DNA of 64,000 nucleotides from Bacteroidetes bacterium MedPE-SWsnd-G2 (GTDB lineage: Bacteria; Bacteroidota; Bacteroidia; Flavobacteriales; Flavobacteriaceae): contig MPDE01000006.1 in the NCBI GenBank assembly GCA_001874335.1, positions 124,001 to 188,000 on the forward strand, given 5' to 3'. The notes beneath the pieces were generated by a model. It saw nothing but the letters and a program-made list of their open reading frames with translations, was not told where the DNA came from and did no database searches. Both the position numbers and the translations under genes were made by a program. Below, piece after piece: positions 1 to 8,071 of this stretch; positions within the stretch are counted from its first letter, which is position 1, and the number at the start of each line of letters is the position of its first letter.

Positions 1-1
1 A

Positions 2-406
2 GAAGTACTAAAAAAGGCAAATTCCATTACAAAAAACACCTTGATGGAAACACTAGAGATAGAGTTTGTAGATTATGGCGAGGATTTTGTGACTGCAAGA
101 ATGCCTGTATCTCCAAAAGTACATCAGCCAGATGGTGTTTTACATGGTGGAGCAACAGTAGCTTTAGCAGAAACAACAGGTAGTTTTGCCTCTCAAATTT
201 TTATGAATTTAGACAAAGTATTTGTTCGTGGGATTGAGATTTCGGCAAACCATATTAAAAGTATAAGAGAAGGTTACGTGTATGCAAAGGCTACTTTTTT
301 ACATAAAGGCCGTACAACTCAACTTCTAAATATCGATATTAGAAACGAGCAAAACGAATTAATTTCTATTTGTAAACTAACCACAGTTTCCTTACCTAAA
401 CAATAA
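2..406 (+). CDS. menI: PaaI-family hotdog thioesterase, probable DHNA-CoA thioesterase (5' partial)
   Basis: Small hotdog-fold acyl-CoA thioesterase. The reading frame is open to the left edge, and the 13 codons before the first TTG/ATG (ending KKANSITKNT) look like the normal N-terminus of this family, so the gene starts outside the window and is 5' partial. The HGGATVALAE stretch is the family's HGG active-site motif, and about 134 residues are visible. It sits 5 bases upstream of menF and close to menD. That position suggests it hydrolyses 1,4-dihydroxy-2-naphthoyl-CoA in menaquinone synthesis, although the PaaI family also includes phenylacetyl-CoA and other thioesterases. The family is clear; the MenI role is inferred from context. 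Confidence 0.85.
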   Translation, partial: EVLKKANSITKNTLMETLEIEFVDYGEDFVTARMPVSPKVHQPDGVLHGGATVALAETTGSFASQIFMNLDKVFVRGIEISANHIKSIREGYVYAKATFLHKGRTTQLLNIDIRNEQNELISICKLTTVSLPKQ

Positions 407-411
407 ATTGA

Positions 412-1533
412 ATGCTAATAGACGATTGGTTTTCTGATTTAGATTTAGCCTTAGAGCAAAACAAGCCTACAGTATGTTATAGGCATCCAAACGAGTCAGT
501 TTTAAAACGATTTATTCAGAAGGATGATCAATTAAATTATTCTAAAAATCTTAATGAATCTGGATTTGTTTTTAACCCCTTTGATTCCGAAAAAGAAGCT
601 ATTCTGTTTGATGAAAAGAAATGTGCATTCCATGAAATAGAATTTGTTAATGAAGAGGTAGATGTAACTGAATTGAACAACGATTCTTCGGTTTCATCTG
701 AAAATTCTAACGCTCATATGGCCTTGGTAAATAAGGGGATTGAAGCTATAAAATCTAATCAATTTAAAAAAGTAGTGCTGAGTAGGGTTGAAGCCGTAAA
801 TAGAGCTGATAAAACTCCAATTGAGCAATTTAAATTGCTTTTAAAATTATATCCATCAGCCTTTGTGTATATATGGTTTCATCCTAAAGTTGGTTTGTGG
901 ATTGGTGCGACCCCTGAAACCTTATTGCAAGTTAAGGACCGACAATTTTCTACAATGGCCTTAGCTGGGACTCAAAAATATAATGGTTCTCTAAATGTAA
1001 ATTGGACAGATAAGGAACGAGAAGAACAAGCTATTGTTACAAGGGTGATTAAGGAGAATTGTGAACCTTATTGCTCAAATTTAAATGTTGGGACAGTTGA
1101 AACTGTACAAGCTGCTAACCTGGTGCATTTAAAAACTAAAATTTCTGGACTATTAAAGCAATCAGATGATTTTAAGGGTTTAATAAAACAACTACATCCA
1201 ACACCAGCAGTGTGTGGGTATCCTTTGGAAAATTCAAAAGCATTTATTTTAGAAAATGAAGGTTATGATAGAGAATTTTACACCGGTTTTTTAGGCGAAT
1301 TGAACAGAAATAGTCTTAAAACCCGAAATCGAAATCCTCGTAATGTTGAAAACAATGTCTATCAACGCAAAGTCAAAGGAACTAAATTGTATGTGAACTT
1401 AAGATGTGCACAACTAAAAGGCGATAAAGCATTGATTTATGTTGGAGGAGGAATCACTATAGATTCAAATGCGGAAACCGAATGGGAAGAAACTGTAAAT
1501 AAATCTCAAACTATGATAAAGGCCTTAATCTAA
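412..1533 (+). CDS. menF: isochorismate synthase MenF
   Basis: Converts chorismate to isochorismate, the first committed step of menaquinone synthesis, in the cytoplasm. The 373-aa protein carries the chorismate-binding fold in its C-terminal two thirds. Visible motifs are GATPETLL from residue 165, an AGTQ stretch, HPTPAVCGYP from residue 262 and YTGFLGELN. The N-terminal part is shorter than in enterobacterial enzymes, which is usual in Bacteroidota. ATG at 412 follows the thioesterase stop by 5 bases, so the two are probably co-transcribed. EntC-type siderophore enzymes belong to the same family, but the men neighbours support MenF. Confidence 0.95.
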   Translation: MLIDDWFSDLDLALEQNKPTVCYRHPNESVLKRFIQKDDQLNYSKNLNESGFVFNPFDSEKEAILFDEKKCAFHEIEFVNEEVDVTELNNDSSVSSENSNAHMALVNKGIEAIKSNQFKKVVLSRVEAVNRADKTPIEQFKLLLKLYPSAFVYIWFHPKVGLWIGATPETLLQVKDRQFSTMALAGTQKYNGSLNVNWTDKEREEQAIVTRVIKENCEPYCSNLNVGTVETVQAANLVHLKTKISGLLKQSDDFKGLIKQLHPTPAVCGYPLENSKAFILENEGYDREFYTGFLGELNRNSLKTRNRNPRNVENNVYQRKVKGTKLYVNLRCAQLKGDKALIYVGGGITIDSNAETEWEETVNKSQTMIKALI

Positions 1534-1574
1534 TTTTTAGTCTGTAATTGATATTAAATTAGATATGAAATAAA

Positions 1575-1582
1575 TATCTTTG
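1575..1582 (+). promoter_or_regulatory. Bacteroidota -7 box upstream of menD
   Basis: TATCTTTG matches the Bacteroidota TAnnTTTG -7 consensus. It ends only 6 bases before the menD ATG at 1589. With transcription expected a few bases after this box, the message would start at or next to the start codon. A TTG lies at 1548-1550, but the 24-base gap is longer than usual for a -33 element. Confidence 0.6.
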
Positions 1583-1588
1583 TGGGTA

Positions 1589-3250
1589 ATGAAGTACCCT
1601 AATATTCCTTTAGCCCAAGCCGTTGTTCAACATTGTAAAATAAAGAATATACGGCATATTGTCATATCTCCAGGAAGTAGAAATGCGCCTTTAACCATTG
1701 GGTTTACCGAAGATTCTTTTTTTGATTGCTACAGTATCGTAGATGAGCGTTGTGCAGGCTTTTTTGCTTTAGGGATTGCACAGCAACAAAAGTATCCAGT
1801 AGTTTTAGTCTGTACTTCGGGTAGTGCATTGTTAAATTATTACCCTGCAATTGCAGAAGCTTATTTTAGTGAGATTCCTTTAATTGTGCTCTCTGCAGAT
1901 CGCCCAGAACATCTAATTAATATTGGTGATGGACAAACCATTTTCCAAGATAATGTGTATGGGAATCATATTTTATTTTCAGGAAACTTAAACAATGAAG
2001 CCCAATCTGAAAGAGATGATATTTTAAATCAAGCAATTAATAGCGCTGTCGAAAAATTTGGACCAGTGCATGTAAATGTACCTTTTAATGAGCCGCTTTA
2101 TAATATCACCGAAGAGTTACTTGTTGAGCCACAAATAATACAACCAAGAGATAAAGGCAGTTTATCATTAGATTATTTTTCTGAAGAGGATATTTTAACT
2201 TGGCAAAGCTCAAGTAAAAAAATGGTGCTTTTGGGGGTAAATACTCCTGATAAATTAAAAGAGGAATGTATCCAGCTTCTTGCAAATGACCCTACCGTAG
2301 TAGTTTTTACAGAAACAACATCAAATATTTACGAAGAACATTTTTTTCCGAGTATTGATAAAATGATTGCACCAATGGATGATGATGAATTTAAGGCCTT
2401 GCAACCAGAAATTCTATTAACCTTTGGAGGATTAGTGATCTCTAAAAAAATAAAAGGGTTTTTAAGAGCATATGCGCCTAACGTTCATTGGAATATTGGT
2501 GAACATAGAGCAAATGATACCTTTTTTAAATTGAGTAAATCACTATATTCAGATGTGAATACTTCAATCAAGCAATTGTATTCTAACAGCAAAGGGCTTT
2601 CAGCTCGTTTTCAATCCGATTTGTTAAAGCTAAAAGCGCATAGAGAACTTCAACATAAGGCGTATTTAGAGTCCATTCCATATTCAGATTTGAAGGTATT
2701 TGGAGCGTTATTTAAGTCTATTCCAGAGCAATCGGTTTTGCATTTGGGGAATAGCTCTACAGTGCGGTACGCACAGTTATTTAATTTCAAGGAAGGCCTA
2801 GAAGTGTATTGTAATAGAGGCACTAGCGGCATTGATGGTAGTACTTCAACAGCCATAGGTTTTGCTTCAGCTTCAAAAAAACAGACCATTTGTATAAGTG
2901 GTGATTTGAGTTTTATTTATGACAGTAATGCGCTTTGGAATAATTACATCCCTAATAATTTTAGGGTAATTGTAATTAACAATGGTGGCGGTGGAATTTT
3001 TAGGATTTTACCAGGGCATAAAAACACTGAAGAATTTGATACTTATTTTGAAACAAAACATAATTTAAATGCCAGCCATTTATGTCATATGTACGGTTTT
3101 GAATATCAATCAGCTTCAACTATGAAAGATGTGTCAGATCAACTTAAGACATTTTATAAACCTGATGCTTCACCTAAATTATTAGAGATTTTTACGCCGG
3201 ATAGAATCAATGACGAAATTTTATTAAATTATTTTAAAGCACTTAAATAA
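1589..3250 (+). CDS. menD: 2-succinyl-5-enolpyruvyl-6-hydroxy-3-cyclohexene-1-carboxylate synthase MenD
   Basis: Thiamine-diphosphate enzyme that joins isochorismate and 2-oxoglutarate to give SEPHCHC. The 553-aa length is normal. The N-terminus (YPNIPLAQAVVQHC, then SPGSRNAPLT) is characteristic of MenD. A glutamate in VDERCAGFFALG near residue 50 is the usual cofactor-activating position, and the GDLSFIYDSNAL...NN segment is the ThDP/metal motif. I choose ATG 1589 over the in-frame TTG at 1580 because it directly follows a -7 promoter box and gives the conserved N-terminus. The gene follows menF in the same direction but probably also has this internal promoter. Confidence 0.96.
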   Translation: MKYPNIPLAQAVVQHCKIKNIRHIVISPGSRNAPLTIGFTEDSFFDCYSIVDERCAGFFALGIAQQQKYPVVLVCTSGSALLNYYPAIAEAYFSEIPLIVLSADRPEHLINIGDGQTIFQDNVYGNHILFSGNLNNEAQSERDDILNQAINSAVEKFGPVHVNVPFNEPLYNITEELLVEPQIIQPRDKGSLSLDYFSEEDILTWQSSSKKMVLLGVNTPDKLKEECIQLLANDPTVVVFTETTSNIYEEHFFPSIDKMIAPMDDDEFKALQPEILLTFGGLVISKKIKGFLRAYAPNVHWNIGEHRANDTFFKLSKSLYSDVNTSIKQLYSNSKGLSARFQSDLLKLKAHRELQHKAYLESIPYSDLKVFGALFKSIPEQSVLHLGNSSTVRYAQLFNFKEGLEVYCNRGTSGIDGSTSTAIGFASASKKQTICISGDLSFIYDSNALWNNYIPNNFRVIVINNGGGGIFRILPGHKNTEEFDTYFETKHNLNASHLCHMYGFEYQSASTMKDVSDQLKTFYKPDASPKLLEIFTPDRINDEILLNYFKALK

Positions 3251-3316
3251 TTGTTGTTTAATAGGTTAAGTTTTGACTGAATTGATTTATATTTAATAAA
3301 AATTATTTAATCAATT

Positions 3317-3658
3317 ATGAACAAAAGAGACGAACTTATTTTAAAGTATGTAGCCGATTTAAAAGATAAATGTGGACATACCGCGAATGAAGAATTACTA
3401 AGAAAAGTAACTGTTGCATTAGGCCCTTCAATTTATAATGCCGATTCCTCAACGGTGTCATCTTCAGACGAGTCAGAGCTTGAACGTTTAAAGACTAATT
3501 TCCTTGTTAAAAAATTAGGATTATCTGCTGGAGATAAGCTCGATGAAGCTATTAATGGTGTAATGGAGACTTATGGTAAATCGAATAGAAATAAATATAG
3601 AGCAGTAGTTTACTACTTGCTGACACTGCATTTTAAAAAGGAAAATGTATATAATTAA
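3317..3658 (+). CDS. DUF2853 family protein
   Basis: Small 113-aa soluble protein matching the DUF2853 family. It has an N-terminal helix KRDELILKYVADLKDK, a central LGPSIYNADSSTVSSSDESEL segment and a C-terminal KYRAVVYYLLTLHF helix. The function is unknown and the protein is acidic and helical. It lies 66 bases downstream of menD in the same direction and is followed by a strong terminator hairpin. It may therefore be the last gene of the menF-menD transcript. The family assignment is by recognition; nothing in the sequence indicates a catalytic role. Confidence 0.85.
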   Translation: MNKRDELILKYVADLKDKCGHTANEELLRKVTVALGPSIYNADSSTVSSSDESELERLKTNFLVKKLGLSAGDKLDEAINGVMETYGKSNRNKYRAVVYYLLTLHFKKENVYN

Positions 3659-3666
3659 TTATTAAG

Positions 3667-3696
3667 AACGACGCCTTACTTTTGTAAGGCGTTGTT
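3667..3696 (+). terminator. hairpin after DUF2853 gene
   Basis: A 13-bp stem (3667-3679 with 3684-3696, one G-T pair) closes a 4-base TTTT loop 8 bases after the DUF2853 stop. No long T-run follows, so termination is inferred from stem strength and position. The cvfB promoter box begins 23 bases further on. Confidence 0.65.
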
Positions 3697-3719
3697 AGTA
3701 TTTCACATGTTATAAGTTG

Positions 3720-3727
3720 TACCTTTG
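3720..3727 (+). promoter_or_regulatory. -7 box upstream of cvfB-like gene
   Basis: TACCTTTG fits TAnnTTTG and ends 4 bases before the ATG at 3732. Transcription would start at about the first base of the coding region, implying a leaderless message. The box overlaps the TTG-initiated extension of the reading frame, which argues against that longer start. Confidence 0.6.
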
Positions 3728-3731
3728 TGGC

Positions 3732-4562
3732 ATGATACATTTAGGACAAATAAATAAGCTTACCATTTTAAGAGATACAGAACCTGGATTGTTTTTAGGT
3801 GATGATGAAGAAAACGAAGTGTTGTTACCAAACAGATACGTTCCTACCGAATTTGAAATTGGGGATAAAATTGAAGTTTTTGCATATCTAGATAATGAAG
3901 AGCGTATTGTTGCAATAACTGATCGACCTTATGTAATGAGGGATGAGTTTGCTTTGCTTAGATGCAGTCAGGTCACAAAATTTGGTGCTTTTTTAGATTG
4001 GGGATTGGTAAAAGAATTGTTTTGCCCATTTAAAGAACAGGCATTTAAAATGAAACCAGGAGGTTGGTATTTGGTAAGATGCTACCTTGATGAAAGTTCT
4101 AACAGGTTAGTGGCTTCAAGTAAAACTCAGCGTTTCCTTGATAATAAGGAGTTAACGGTAGATAAATTTGATGAGGTTGAAGTATTGATTTCTCACCCAA
4201 GTGATGTCGGAATGAATGTTATTGTAAATAATATACATTCTGGATTAATTTTTAAAGAAGATAACTTTAAAGATGTTAGCATTGGAGACCGCCTAAAAGG
4301 ATTTGTAAAGAAGGTAAGACCAGATAATAAATTAGATATTGTTTTAGGGCAAATTGGTTATAGAAATATCGAGCCTAATGCACAATTATTATTAGACACT
4401 TTAGAAGATAGTGATGGTATGCTTCCGTTTACAGATAAATCAAGTCCTGAAATTATTAAGGAAGAATTACAAATGAGTAAAAAAAGCTTCAAAAAGGCTT
4501 TAGGTTCGCTTTACAAACAACGTTTGGTTGAGATTAAAGAAGACGGGATTTATTTGGTTTAA
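3732..4562 (+). CDS. cvfB: S1-like RNA-binding protein, CvfB family
   Basis: Predicted cytoplasmic RNA-binding protein of the CvfB family (conserved virulence factor B / YitL), 276 aa. It shows three OB/S1-like segments, including VTKFGAFLDWGLVKELFCPFKEQ and GDRLKGFVKKVRPDNKLDIVLGQ. A short C-terminal winged-helix-like part ends in LYKQRLVEIKEDGIYLV. In Gram-positives this family affects virulence gene expression; the role in flavobacteria is not established. ATG 3732 is chosen because a -7 promoter box lies just upstream and the N-terminus IHLGQINKLTI is typical. The gene converges with the next one, with only 3 bases between the stop codons. Confidence 0.88.
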   Translation: MIHLGQINKLTILRDTEPGLFLGDDEENEVLLPNRYVPTEFEIGDKIEVFAYLDNEERIVAITDRPYVMRDEFALLRCSQVTKFGAFLDWGLVKELFCPFKEQAFKMKPGGWYLVRCYLDESSNRLVASSKTQRFLDNKELTVDKFDEVEVLISHPSDVGMNVIVNNIHSGLIFKEDNFKDVSIGDRLKGFVKKVRPDNKLDIVLGQIGYRNIEPNAQLLLDTLEDSDGMLPFTDKSSPEIIKEELQMSKKSFKKALGSLYKQRLVEIKEDGIYLV

Positions 4563-4565
4563 TCA

Positions 4566-4970
4566 TTATCCAATATTTTTCAATGTCCAAGAAATGGCCT
4601 TTTCAACATCGTTAAATAATGAAATGGTGACATTGTGAAAGTGTTTTTCAAATTCTAAATTGCGTTTTGTGATTTGGTCATAAAAAACCGCAGAATATAC
4701 CTTTAAGTTTGGGTAGGTGTCCATGATTTTCACCACATTAGGTACGTTTAATGAATAGGTGTTTATGCGATTAGCTATAAACCCATAAATCTTATCTTTT
4801 CCAAAATGATAGTCTACAATTTGTGTGAGTTCACCTAAGTTTTTCCCATCTGATTTGAATCCCTCTACACCTTCAAAAACAACGACGTTTTCTAATATAT
4901 ATAGATCACCGACACTTAAGCTGTAAATTTCGGTGTTAGATGTAATTAGGTTACTATCAGATAGTTTCAT
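4566..4970 (-). CDS. hypothetical protein, possible STAS/SpoIIAA-like fold
   Basis: A 134-aa soluble protein that I cannot assign firmly. It has an early beta-rich part (TEIYSLSVGDLYILENVVVFEG) and a middle segment KIYGFIANRINTYSLNVPNVVKIM, then alternating strand and helix, ending in AISWTLKNIG. This pattern resembles the SpoIIAA/STAS-like proteins common in flavobacteria, but that is a pattern judgement only. No signal peptide or membrane helix is visible. It has its own promoter box 16 bases upstream and converges on the CvfB-like gene. Confidence 0.7.
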   Translation of the reverse strand: MKLSDSNLITSNTEIYSLSVGDLYILENVVVFEGVEGFKSDGKNLGELTQIVDYHFGKDKIYGFIANRINTYSLNVPNVVKIMDTYPNLKVYSAVFYDQITKRNLEFEKHFHNVTISLFNDVEKAISWTLKNIG

Positions 4971-4986
4971 TGATAAAAATTTTCTG

Positions 4987-4994
4987 CAAAGTTA
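4987..4994 (-). promoter_or_regulatory. -7 box for the 4566-4970 gene
   Basis: On the minus strand the sequence reads TAACTTTG, a TAnnTTTG match, 16 bases before the ATG at 4970. Confidence 0.5.
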
Positions 4995-5040
4995 AGTGAT
5001 TCTTACAGAACAAGTAGTCGGTAAGAAAACAAAAATGTAA

Positions 5041-5079
5041 AAATTCAGTTAAACTTTTTCTTACGGTTTAACTGAATTT
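5041..5079 (-). terminator. terminator of the C1 peptidase gene
   Basis: A perfect 14-bp stem (5041-5054 with 5066-5079) closes an 11-base loop 15 bases beyond the peptidase stop. In the minus direction it is followed by a T-rich tract. This is the strongest perfect stem among the hairpins seen in the first 10 kb. Confidence 0.75.
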
Positions 5080-5094
5080 TAATACAAGTTTTTG

Positions 5095-6207
5095 TTATAG
5101 ATTTAATTTTTTTACTACTGCCGATTTAATAGCATCTTTATGAAGTAGGACAGAAATTGTTTTCAATTTAAAATATGCCGAGCTCATGTAAACATAACCG
5201 CCATTAGCTACTCGTTCAGGGTTGGTTCCCCAAGAGTTTTTAACCTTATAATATATTGTGCCATTTTGGTCTTTTAACAATCCAGTAATGTGCATTAAAT
5301 GATCGTCAGTAGTATTGAAATTTTCAAACTCTTGCTGTCGATAATCTTGAGTGATTTCCTTTTCTGGTTTTACTTCATTTAAAGCAATACTATTGTCTTC
5401 AGAATTGTTTGGAATTACAGCTACACCATTTTTAGCTGAAAATGTTTTTTCACTAACATCACAGTCTAATTCTACAGTGTAACCATTTTCCAAAGCATGA
5501 ATAACAATGTCTTCAAGTTCGTTAATAGGAACATTATAGAAGCTTCCATTTGAGAAGTTGTCAGGAATATTTAAAACAAAATTACTATAGAATGGCTGGT
5601 GGTTAAAAGAGGTAATGCTCACATAATTTTCAGGCTTTATAGATGCGTATTCCATAAATGATTTAGGCGTGTAGTTTTTACCTTCGTAATTAAAAGTTTT
5701 TACAGGCTTTCCTAAATAAACATCTAAAACCGAAGCAACCGCAGCCTCCCAGTTTTTTGATAATTTACGTTGTTTAGCATAAGACTCCATCATGCTTGTT
5801 AGCACATTAATCATCTCGGCATGGTCATGAGAAGAAGCTTCTCCGTTTAAACCGTTATAAACGCTGTTTGGGACTAAACCAAAATCGGCAACGCTATTCA
5901 TAACGTCATGCGCCAAACCACCTTCACTAAATTGAGCTTTGCCTTGTCTCATAACATAGTTTTGAGCTTTTTTTGGATAGGTATGTCTTACATTATACAT
6001 TTCAGAAATATCAATTTGTTTTCCAGTAAGTCTGATGATTTCACTTTCTAAAAAAGAAGAAGCCGAAAAACTCCAGCAAGTTCCAGTGCGTCCTTGACTT
6101 ATAACATTTGTAGCGTCTAAGTCAATTTGAGTAGTGAATTGATAAGATTGAGAAAAACCGGTGAAACTAATGGCAAGAACTAAGGTTTTTAGAAGAATAT
6201 TTTTCAT
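5095..6207 (-). CDS. exported C1-family cysteine peptidase (aminopeptidase C / bleomycin hydrolase type)
   Basis: Papain-fold peptidase of 370 aa. The N-terminus (KNILLKTLVLAISFTGFSQS) is a signal peptide, so the enzyme is exported, unlike the cytoplasmic bleomycin hydrolases. The nucleophile is Cys44 in QGRTGTCWSF, with Gln38 as the usual oxyanion residue. His306 in HLMHITGLL and Asn324 in VKNSWGTNP complete the triad. The segment after the active site (SEMYNVRHTYPKKAQNYVMRQGK) resembles aminopeptidase C. The gene is monocistronic and convergent with the gene at 4566-4970, and a strong hairpin terminator follows. The substrate is unknown. Confidence 0.9.
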   Translation of the reverse strand: MKNILLKTLVLAISFTGFSQSYQFTTQIDLDATNVISQGRTGTCWSFSASSFLESEIIRLTGKQIDISEMYNVRHTYPKKAQNYVMRQGKAQFSEGGLAHDVMNSVADFGLVPNSVYNGLNGEASSHDHAEMINVLTSMMESYAKQRKLSKNWEAAVASVLDVYLGKPVKTFNYEGKNYTPKSFMEYASIKPENYVSITSFNHQPFYSNFVLNIPDNFSNGSFYNVPINELEDIVIHALENGYTVELDCDVSEKTFSAKNGVAVIPNNSEDNSIALNEVKPEKEITQDYRQQEFENFNTTDDHLMHITGLLKDQNGTIYYKVKNSWGTNPERVANGGYVYMSSAYFKLKTISVLLHKDAIKSAVVKKLNL

Positions 6208-6235
6208 GTAAAATAGCTATTAATATAAAATAAAT

Positions 6236-6243
6236 TATTTTTG
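6236..6243 (+). promoter_or_regulatory. -7 box upstream of menB
   Basis: TATTTTTG fits TAnnTTTG and ends 15 bases before the menB ATG at 6259. It overlaps a possible TTG start at 6241, which makes that longer start unlikely. Confidence 0.55.
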
Positions 6244-6258
6244 ACTAAAATAGAGAAA

Positions 6259-7098
6259 ATGAACGAACCAAAGTGGATTACGGTCAAGGAATACGAAGAT
6301 ATTACCTATAAAAAATGCGACGGTGTAGCAAGGATTGCGTTTAACAGACCGGATGTTAGAAATGCATTTAGACCAAAAACAACTAGTGAACTTTATGATG
6401 CATTTTATGATGCTAATGAAGATGTAAATATAGGAGTGGTTTTATTGTCAGCAGAAGGACCATCATCTAAGGATGGAATTTATTCTTTTTGCAGTGGAGG
6501 CGATCAAAAAGCAAGAGGTCATCAAGGTTATGTTGGTGAAGATGGATATCATCGATTAAATATTTTAGAAGTACAGCGATTAATTAGGTTTATGCCAAAG
6601 GCTGTTATAGCCGTTGTGCCAGGTTGGGCAGTAGGTGGCGGACATAGTTTGCATGTGGTTTGTGATTTAACTTTAGCGAGTAAAGAGCATGCTATTTTTA
6701 AACAAACTGATGCCGATGTTACCAGCTTTGATGGAGGATATGGATCGGCATATTTAGCAAAAATGGTTGGGCAGAAAAAAGCGAGAGAAATATTTTTCCT
6801 AGGAAGAAATTACTCAGCTCAAGAAGCTTATGAAATGGGAATGGTTAATGCCGTTATTCCTCATAATGAGTTAGAATGTACAGCTTTTGAATGGGCTCAA
6901 GAAATCTTGGCTAAATCGCCTACTTCAATCAAAATGCTAAAATTTGCTATGAACCTTACCGATGATGGAATGGTTGGGCAACAAGTGTTTGCAGGTGAAG
7001 CTACCCGTTTAGCATATATGACAGAGGAAGCTGTTGAAGGTAGAAACGCATTTTTAGAAAAGCGCAAACCTAACTTCGATAAAAAATGGATTCCATAA
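6259..7098 (+). CDS. menB: 1,4-dihydroxy-2-naphthoyl-CoA synthase MenB
   Basis: Crotonase-fold enzyme that cyclises o-succinylbenzoyl-CoA to 1,4-dihydroxy-2-naphthoyl-CoA. At 279 aa it is of normal length. Visible features are NRPDVRNAFRPKT, the SGGDQKARG segment, and VPGWAVGGGHSLHVVCDLTLAS followed by FKQTDADVTSFDGGYGSAYL, which separates MenB from ordinary enoyl-CoA hydratases. ATG 6259 is preferred to TTG 6241 because a promoter box covers the TTG. menA follows 12 bases downstream, so the two form an operon. Confidence is high from sequence alone. Confidence 0.97.
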   Translation: MNEPKWITVKEYEDITYKKCDGVARIAFNRPDVRNAFRPKTTSELYDAFYDANEDVNIGVVLLSAEGPSSKDGIYSFCSGGDQKARGHQGYVGEDGYHRLNILEVQRLIRFMPKAVIAVVPGWAVGGGHSLHVVCDLTLASKEHAIFKQTDADVTSFDGGYGSAYLAKMVGQKKAREIFFLGRNYSAQEAYEMGMVNAVIPHNELECTAFEWAQEILAKSPTSIKMLKFAMNLTDDGMVGQQVFAGEATRLAYMTEEAVEGRNAFLEKRKPNFDKKWIP

Positions 7099-7110
7099 TA
7101 AAAGTAATAC

Positions 7111-8013
7111 ATGAGTAAATTTAGTACCTGGATGTCTGCATTCAGGTTAAGAACATTACCCTTATCACTCTCTGGAATTATTTTAGGGACTTGTTTTGCT
7201 GCCTTTAATTCAAGTTTTAACACCCTTATTTTTGTTTTGGCCTTATTGACGACAATAAGTTTTCAGATTTTGTCAAATCTAGCCAATGATTATGGAGATG
7301 GGGTAAAAGGAACGGACAATGAGAATAGAATAGGGCCTGAACGTGCTTTACAAAGTGGAGAGATTAGTGCCAATCAAATGCTGACAGCCATAAAAATTAA
7401 CATCGGTGTTTCAATTGTTTTAGCCGGAACACTTATTTATGTGGCCTTTGGTATTGAGCATTTACCTTATGTGTTTTTATTTTTAGTATTGGCCATAGCT
7501 TCAATTTATGCAGCGATGAAATACACTATGGGGAGTTCGGCTTATGGTTACAGAGGTTTAGGTGATGTATTTGTGTTTCTATTTTTTGGATTGTTAGGTG
7601 TTTTAGGTAGTTATTTTCTATATACCTATGCTATTGATCCCATTGTAATTAGCCCTGCCATTTGCTTGGGGTTATTAAGTGTTGGGGTCTTGAATCTTAA
7701 TAATATGAGAGATATTGAATCTGATAAATTATCTCATAAAATGACTTTAGCAGTTAAATTAGGTCTAAAAAAAGCTAAGATCTACCAACTTTTACTAGTT
7801 GGGGGAAGTATGATTTTAACTTCGGTGTTTATATATTTCTATTATCAATCTTGGAAAAATTTATTTGTATTTATTACGTTTTTACCGCTTATTAAACATA
7901 TGATATTCGTATACAAAACGAACAAAAACAAATTGTTTGATCCTCAATTAAAGGTGTTGGCCTTATCCACATTCTTTTTCAGCATTGCTTTAGGATTAGG
8001 ATTTGTACTTTAG
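7111..8013 (+). CDS. menA: 1,4-dihydroxy-2-naphthoate polyprenyltransferase MenA
   Basis: Integral membrane UbiA-type prenyltransferase that attaches the isoprenoid tail to DHNA. The 300-aa protein has eight or nine hydrophobic segments. The two diphosphate-binding aspartate motifs are present: NDYGD at residues 59-63 (in NLANDYGDGVKGTDN) and DIESD at 201-205. The phrase RLRTLPLSLSGIILG at the N-terminus is typical of MenA. It lies 12 bases after menB and 58 bases before the UPF0173 hydrolase. Confidence 0.96.
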   Translation: MSKFSTWMSAFRLRTLPLSLSGIILGTCFAAFNSSFNTLIFVLALLTTISFQILSNLANDYGDGVKGTDNENRIGPERALQSGEISANQMLTAIKINIGVSIVLAGTLIYVAFGIEHLPYVFLFLVLAIASIYAAMKYTMGSSAYGYRGLGDVFVFLFFGLLGVLGSYFLYTYAIDPIVISPAICLGLLSVGVLNLNNMRDIESDKLSHKMTLAVKLGLKKAKIYQLLLVGGSMILTSVFIYFYYQSWKNLFVFITFLPLIKHMIFVYKTNKNKLFDPQLKVLALSTFFFSIALGLGFVL

Positions 8014-8071
8014 AGGAAAATAGAATTTATATTAACGGATTACATTCAGTTGCATTTTAAAATAAGAAATT

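Noticed and set aside
2650-2889. Reading frame of 79 codons opposite menD
   Set aside because: It lies wholly inside menD on the other strand, has a low-complexity shadow composition and lacks a promoter. The same applies to the frames at 6897-7223, 8282-8464, 13211-13620, 15604-16018, 20984-21202, 22938-23351, 26316-26588, 29882-30169, 36068-36838, 40897-41236 and similar ones.
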